A DNA stretch of 64,000 nucleotides from Clostridium cylindrosporum DSM 605 (GTDB taxonomy: Bacteria; Bacillota; Clostridia; Clostridiales; Caloramatoraceae), in NCBI RefSeq assembly GCF_001047375.1, contig NZ_LFVU01000024.1, positions 186,001-250,000 of the forward strand, given 5' to 3'. The translations under genes and the position numbers were made by a program. The notes under the pieces were generated by a model, which was given only the letters and a program-made list of their open reading frames with translations, did not search any database and had not been told where the DNA came from. Within the stretch, counting starts at the first letter, position 1, and every line of letters begins with the position of its first letter. This document shows, piece by piece, positions 60,462 to 64,000 of this stretch.

Positions 60462-61757
60462 ATGAATAATATATTCTTAACTGGAGAGATACAAGTTGGT
60501 AAAACCACTCTTTTAAATAAAATTCTCGAGAAAATCAACCTTTCTATTGGAGGGTTTCAGGTAGATAGAACAATTGAGCAAAAGGGAAGTTCATATATAA
60601 AGGAATTTTTTATTATTTCATTAATAAATGGACAAGATTCATTTAAAATAGCAACAATTAAATCAGTTAATGATGTTTGTGACGTAAAGGTTTTTACTGA
60701 TTCCTTTGAAACTGTAGCTAACACTATTATTAATGAAAGTTTAAACTCTAGAAACTTAATAGTTCTCGATGAGCTTGGTACTATGGAAAATGAAGCTACT
60801 TACTTTCAAGAATCTGTTTTTAGTGTTCTTAATAGCCCTAAACTAACCCTTGGAGTTATAAAAAAGAAGCCTGGAAAATTCATAGATAAAATAAGAAAAC
60901 GAAATGATGTAATGCTAATCGAAGTAACAAAGGAAAATAGAGATTACCTACTTGATGATATTTTAGAAATTATAGAAAAGCACTTCCCTGGAATTATAAG
61001 AAAAAACTACTTTTCATCAAACACTAATAGAATCAAGTGGTATGATCTTGCATTAGGATACAAAGGATGTGAGTACCCTCAGGTATTCCTAGATAAAATA
61101 TACTCATATATAGATAACATGGACAACATGACAATTCTTGATATGGGAAGTGGTACAGGTGCATTTACAATACCTCTTAGCCAAAAAGCAAAATCTATAA
61201 CTGCCCTAGACTCTTCAATAAATATGATTAGTCACTTAAAGAACAAATGTGAAAATGAGGGAATCAAAAACGTTAATTATCTAATATCTCCATTTGAAGA
61301 TATAGATATTCCTCCCCATGACATAATCATCAATGCCTTTTCAGTAGGAGTTACCAAAGACTACGAAGTACTCCAAAAGCTTTGTGACACTACTAAGAAA
61401 TTCGCCTTTATAATATCACATCATGAAAATGATACATATAAATTTGGTGAAGAGGAGCTTTCAAAAAGACTTGGCCGTAAACTTACAGAAAAAAGGCACA
61501 GTACTAACGAGGGTATATTCCCTATGCTTGATAAATTAAATCTGGATTATGATTATAGTGAGGTAGAGTTTAGCTTTCCCCAATATTTTAAGGATATGGA
61601 TGATGCCATGAACTTCTTTATAACCTACTTTAATATAAATGAAGAGAGAGAAATCTCAATCCTTCAAAACTATTTAGATGAAACTTTAATAGCAAAGGAT
61701 ACTGGATATATTCATCCCGAGGATAGACTTTCAAGATTTATAGTTATAAAAAAGTAG
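60462..61757 (+). CDS. Fusion of a THEP1-type NTPase and a SAM methyltransferase
   Basis: 431 residues. Domain 1 (about 1-175) is a P-loop NTPase like THEP1 (nucleoside-triphosphatase): Walker A TGEIQVGKTTLLNK (about 5-18), Walker B LIVLDELGTMENEA (about 101-114). Domain 2 (about 190-431) is a class I methyltransferase: MTILDMGSGTGAFTIPL (about 222-238) is the SAM-binding loop and ITALDSSINMISHL (about 247-260) the acidic strand end. The start ATG 60462 has GAGGTG upstream; an earlier in-frame ATG has none. I know of no characterised fusion of this kind, so its substrate is open. Single-gene unit with repeat E behind it. Confidence 0.85.
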   Translation: MNNIFLTGEIQVGKTTLLNKILEKINLSIGGFQVDRTIEQKGSSYIKEFFIISLINGQDSFKIATIKSVNDVCDVKVFTDSFETVANTIINESLNSRNLIVLDELGTMENEATYFQESVFSVLNSPKLTLGVIKKKPGKFIDKIRKRNDVMLIEVTKENRDYLLDDILEIIEKHFPGIIRKNYFSSNTNRIKWYDLALGYKGCEYPQVFLDKIYSYIDNMDNMTILDMGSGTGAFTIPLSQKAKSITALDSSINMISHLKNKCENEGIKNVNYLISPFEDIDIPPHDIIINAFSVGVTKDYEVLQKLCDTTKKFAFIISHHENDTYKFGEEELSKRLGRKLTEKRHSTNEGIFPMLDKLNLDYDYSEVEFSFPQYFKDMDDAMNFFITYFNINEEREISILQNYLDETLIAKDTGYIHPEDRLSRFIVIKK

Positions 61758-61770
61758 GTAGGGCTTTGAT

Positions 61771-61860
61771 GTAAGTTAGCAGTCCTGCAGGTCGTGGTGT
61801 TATTAGTTAAAACTACGAGACTGACAACACCATGGCCTTGCAGTGAAACTACTTCCACAT
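61771..61860. repeat. Intergenic palindromic repeat, copy E
   Basis: CTGCAGGTCGTGGTGTT (61785-61801-side) pairs with AACACCATGGCCTTGCAG (61826-61843) with a few mismatches; outer arms ATGTAAGTTAG and AACTACTTCCACAT also pair. The loop, read on the minus strand, is CTCGTAGTTTTAACTAA, matching copies B and D. It lies between convergent genes and has no T-run. Confidence 0.6.
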
Positions 61861-61966
61861 AACAAAGTCTGATTACCTTTAGGTGAAAGTTCTTCTTTTA
61901 GTTTTAATAACGTTTTTCATAAATATAGATTAATCCTTCTTAGTGAAAGACATCATATATACATTT

Positions 61967-63052
61967 TTATAGCTTTTCTTTAATTTCTTTTATCATATTT
62001 TTAAATTCTTCATTGTTATGAACTAGAGCAAATTCCTTCAACTCTAGTGATGCTATTAGCATTTCTACAAAGTTTACAGTTACAATCTCTTCTTTAGGAA
62101 TATCAATTTTACTTAGAAACCATACATTACTGTAATCAATAGGCCTACCTATATTCTCTAAATCAATAAAGTTTAATGTTTCCTTTAAGGCATTAATACA
62201 TTTATCTTCTAAGTTATTTTTAGCATATAATTGGGCTAGTGCTAAATTCATATCCATACTTATATTTGGGTATCCTTCATTTTCAAAAACCTTAATAAAA
62301 TTAGATACTAATTTTATATATCTTTCTGATATATAAATATCCTCATCAAAATATGAACACCCTAAGCTTGATATAGTACCATACATCTCATTAATTTGAA
62401 CTATTAGTTTTTCTTGAAGTAGTTTCCTAGCTTCTTTAACCTTGCCCTGTTCAGCATAAATGCTAGCTATTATAGCAGTTGTATCACAAATTTGTTGCTG
62501 TATTCCTTTGTAAAGTTCAAGCGCCTTATCAAAGTCTTTAAGAACTGTATATCCTACACCTAGTTGCATAATTGCACCATTTACTATGTCCTTATCTGTA
62601 CAGTTTTCTACTATATCTTCAAAGATAGGTATAGTCTTTCCTAGAGTATCTTTTTGCCTTTCCTCACCTTTAGTTAATCCACATGAAAAGTTCAGCATAA
62701 CAGCTAAGCTGAATTTTAAGCTATAACTTGAAGGATACTCTTCTATATACTTCATACATAAATCATATCCCACTTCTTCCTGTCCTTCATTAAATAGACT
62801 TTGGCACTCCCTAACTATAGCTTCCTCCTCTTCCTTAGATAGACTATTATTATAGTTTAACAACTTATCTATACTCACAGAAAAGAATCTTGCAAGAATA
62901 GGAAGTAGGGTTATATCCGGGTATGAAATTCCACTTTCCCACTTAGATACAGCTGGAGTAGAAACCCCTACAAAGTTTGCAAGTTGTTCTTGGGTTATAC
63001 CTTTTTCCTTTCTTAACTTACTTATAACTTCTCCTATTTTTAGCTTTTCCAT
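61967..63052 (-). CDS. XRE family regulator with C-terminal TPR domain
   Basis: About 361 residues. The N-terminal helix-turn-helix (IGEVISKLRKEKGITQEQLA, then VGVSTPAVSKWESGISYPDI) is the Cro/C1 type, followed by about 290 residues of TPR-like helix pairs (e.g. DKALELYKGIQQQICDTTAIIASIYAEQGKVKEARKLLQE). Such proteins often bind a peptide or partner through the TPR part (as in Rap/NPR or PlcR regulators), but no signal peptide gene is visible next to it. The start ATG 63052 has GGAG eight bases upstream. A palindrome at 63152-63172 is a likely binding site. Confidence 0.9.
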   Translation of the reverse strand: MEKLKIGEVISKLRKEKGITQEQLANFVGVSTPAVSKWESGISYPDITLLPILARFFSVSIDKLLNYNNSLSKEEEEAIVRECQSLFNEGQEEVGYDLCMKYIEEYPSSYSLKFSLAVMLNFSCGLTKGEERQKDTLGKTIPIFEDIVENCTDKDIVNGAIMQLGVGYTVLKDFDKALELYKGIQQQICDTTAIIASIYAEQGKVKEARKLLQEKLIVQINEMYGTISSLGCSYFDEDIYISERYIKLVSNFIKVFENEGYPNISMDMNLALAQLYAKNNLEDKCINALKETLNFIDLENIGRPIDYSNVWFLSKIDIPKEEIVTVNFVEMLIASLELKEFALVHNNEEFKNMIKEIKEKL

Positions 63053-63151
63053 TATCAACACTCCAATTGCTTATTAGTAGCATCCTCTAGTTAGAGTATA
63101 GTTTAATCTTTTATCACAAACAATGGATTAATAGTTAATGTTTTGAAATAG

Positions 63152-63172
63152 GTATTAACCTATAGTTAATAC
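63152..63172. promoter_or_regulatory. Palindrome upstream of the XRE-TPR gene
   Basis: GTATTAAC (63152-63159) and GTTAATAC (63165-63172) form a perfect inverted repeat around CTATA, 100 bases before the start codon; a related half site TTAATAGTTAAT lies at 63128-63139. It is a candidate XRE operator for autoregulation. Confidence 0.5.
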
Positions 63173-63216
63173 ACACCTACTCATCATATTGTTTATGACC
63201 TTGTACTCTCAATTTT

Positions 63217-63254
63217 AATACCCCCATTTGATATAGCTACCAAATGGGGGTATT
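63217..63254 (-). terminator. Terminator after the spore-surface-like gene
   Basis: AATACCCCCATTTG (63217-63230) pairs perfectly with CAAATGGGGGTATT (63241-63254). It lies 55 bases past the stop at 63309. The tail on the minus strand is only AAAATTGA, so efficiency is uncertain. Confidence 0.7.
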
Positions 63255-63308
63255 ATTACTTAGTTTATATTAAATTTATAACATTGAACCTAATAATAAA
63301 TCTAAGAC

Positions 63309-64000
63309 TTATTCATCTCCGCATGAATTAGCTAGGAAGCTACCTTGTTCAACAACAATTCTTCCAGAGTTGTAGTTTGGTTCACCTTGTTCGTCTGATA
63401 TAAATCTTAAGCGGAAACTTTGATTATTTGTGTTATTATTTCTATGAGTTATTCTTAATACGAAAGTTCCTTCTGTTTGTTCAGTACCTCTTACAAGTGT
63501 ACCAGTACCTTCTATTATAGTAACATTTCTATTTCTACATATTACGTCTGTAACTTCTGCATCTATTAACTGTGCTACGCCTGCTTCTTGATATACTACT
63601 AATCCATTCTCTAAATCATCATTACAATTACCTTCACTACATACATCTACTGTCAATGTAACCACATTTCCTTCTGGAGTAGTTGTTCCAGTAACTGGTC
63701 CTGGTTGATTATTTTCGCCACGTGATATTACCCCACATAAACCTTGGCATGTTCCTTCACCTGGAGTTGGTGGACAAGGACGAGTTCTTATAAACTCTAA
63801 TATATCTTCTAGTTGGAACTCTATTAGCATTTCTTTTTTGATAATACTTCTTAAAGTTCTCTCTACAGATCTATCAATTCTCTCTAAGTCACTAATTGAT
63901 GCAGATCCCTGTGCACCTACAATTTCTTCTACTTTTCTTGCTTCAGCATTTATTAGTCTTCCAAGTCCAAATTGTTCTACTGCAAGTGATGCAAGAAGAA
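63309..64000 (-). CDS. Probable spore-surface or exosporium-associated protein, partial
   Basis: The frame is open to the window edge, so the N-terminus is missing; 229 residues are visible. The first part, LASLAVEQFGLGRLINAEARK, followed by a charged helix to about residue 57, resembles the leader region found in spore-surface and appendage proteins of Bacilli and Clostridia (the 'EFGLxHIINAEGEK' pattern). Next comes a Cys/Pro-rich linker (RTRPCPPTPGEGTCQGLCG), then a beta-rich domain with Thr/Val strands and several Cys (CSEGNC, DVICRN, NSCGDE). Such domains can self-assemble by disulfides. The assignment is from resemblance only; it could also be a vegetative surface protein. Confidence 0.7.
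   Translation of the reverse strand, partial: LLASLAVEQFGLGRLINAEARKVEEIVGAQGSASISDLERIDRSVERTLRSIIKKEMLIEFQLEDILEFIRTRPCPPTPGEGTCQGLCGVISRGENNQPGPVTGTTTPEGNVVTLTVDVCSEGNCNDDLENGLVVYQEAGVAQLIDAEVTDVICRNRNVTIIEGTGTLVRGTEQTEGTFVLRITHRNNNTNNQSFRLRFISDEQGEPNYNSGRIVVEQGSFLANSCGDE

Noticed and set aside
1-64000. tRNA, rRNA, prophage or plasmid functions
   Set aside because: No cloverleaf, rRNA segment, integrase, phage structural or replication gene was recognised.

Overview
The window looks like chromosome from a low-GC, anaerobic, endospore-forming member of the Clostridia. The evidence is the strongly AT-rich intergenic DNA, AGGAGG-type ribosome binding sites before nearly every gene, a complete [NiFe]-hydrogenase operon with its maturation genes, a molybdopterin oxidoreductase, a probable spore-surface protein at the right edge, and many families common in Clostridia (DUF2284, DUF1700/PadR, DUF2089, DegV, LiaF-like, YARHG). 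I cannot name the species. No rRNA, tRNA, CRISPR array, complete insertion sequence or prophage is visible. Most genes lie on the minus strand.

Layout. 1-6 kb: end of a TtcA-like tRNA thiolase, a nitroreductase, topoisomerase III, small Cys-rich proteins, an orphan kinase-type ATPase domain and a cation/proton antiporter. 6-11 kb: YfhO / GT2 / GtrA, a lipid-linked sugar-transfer system for decorating the cell envelope, behind a GNAT acetyltransferase; GtrA appears to start at ATT. 11-15 kb: NCS1 nucleobase permease, small membrane proteins, a decayed lipoprotein gene and a BcrC-type PAP2 phosphatase. 15-20 kb: RtcB RNA ligase, DUF2284, and a PadR-DUF1700-DUF4097 operon with a cluster of PadR-like operator boxes, ending in a YgjP-like protease cut short by an amber codon. 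20-29 kb: a Lys-rich surface protein and a six-gene operon (VTC-type polyphosphate polymerase, DUF4956, CotH-like kinase, membrane-anchored glycosidase-like protein, HEAT-repeat protein, processive GT2 synthase). This operon is my main candidate for an undescribed system: an envelope or extracellular polymer machine combining polysaccharide synthesis with phosphate chemistry.

29-36 kb holds housekeeping and stress genes (LiaF-like, glyoxalase, pentapeptide protein, asparaginase, SPFH protein, MarR/HsmA pair). 36-45 kb is the hydrogenase operon, transcribed leftward: an unknown 230-residue protein with a precise duplicated Cys/His motif, the small and large subunits, the endopeptidase, then hypA, hypB, hypF, hypC, hypD and hypE. 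45-54 kb has DegV, two tandem paralogous MASE3-PAS histidine kinases, a lipoprotein amidase, a YARHG protein and a frameshifted ECF transporter S component. 54-64 kb has a molybdopterin oxidoreductase overlapping a TudS-like desulfidase, an AlaX editing protein, an MBL hydrolase, a DUF2089 operon, a THEP1-type NTPase fused to a methyltransferase, an XRE-TPR regulator and the partial spore-surface gene.

Across the window, at least five intergenic palindromes (near 0.95, 3.0, 31.0, 32.0 and 61.8 kb) share a loop-side motif and several also share their outer ends. Their stems differ in sequence but still pair, so they look like one family of structured intergenic repeats, mostly placed at the 3' ends of genes. 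Three genes are broken by a single lesion (amber, frameshift, lost signal peptide). These may be real decay or assembly errors.
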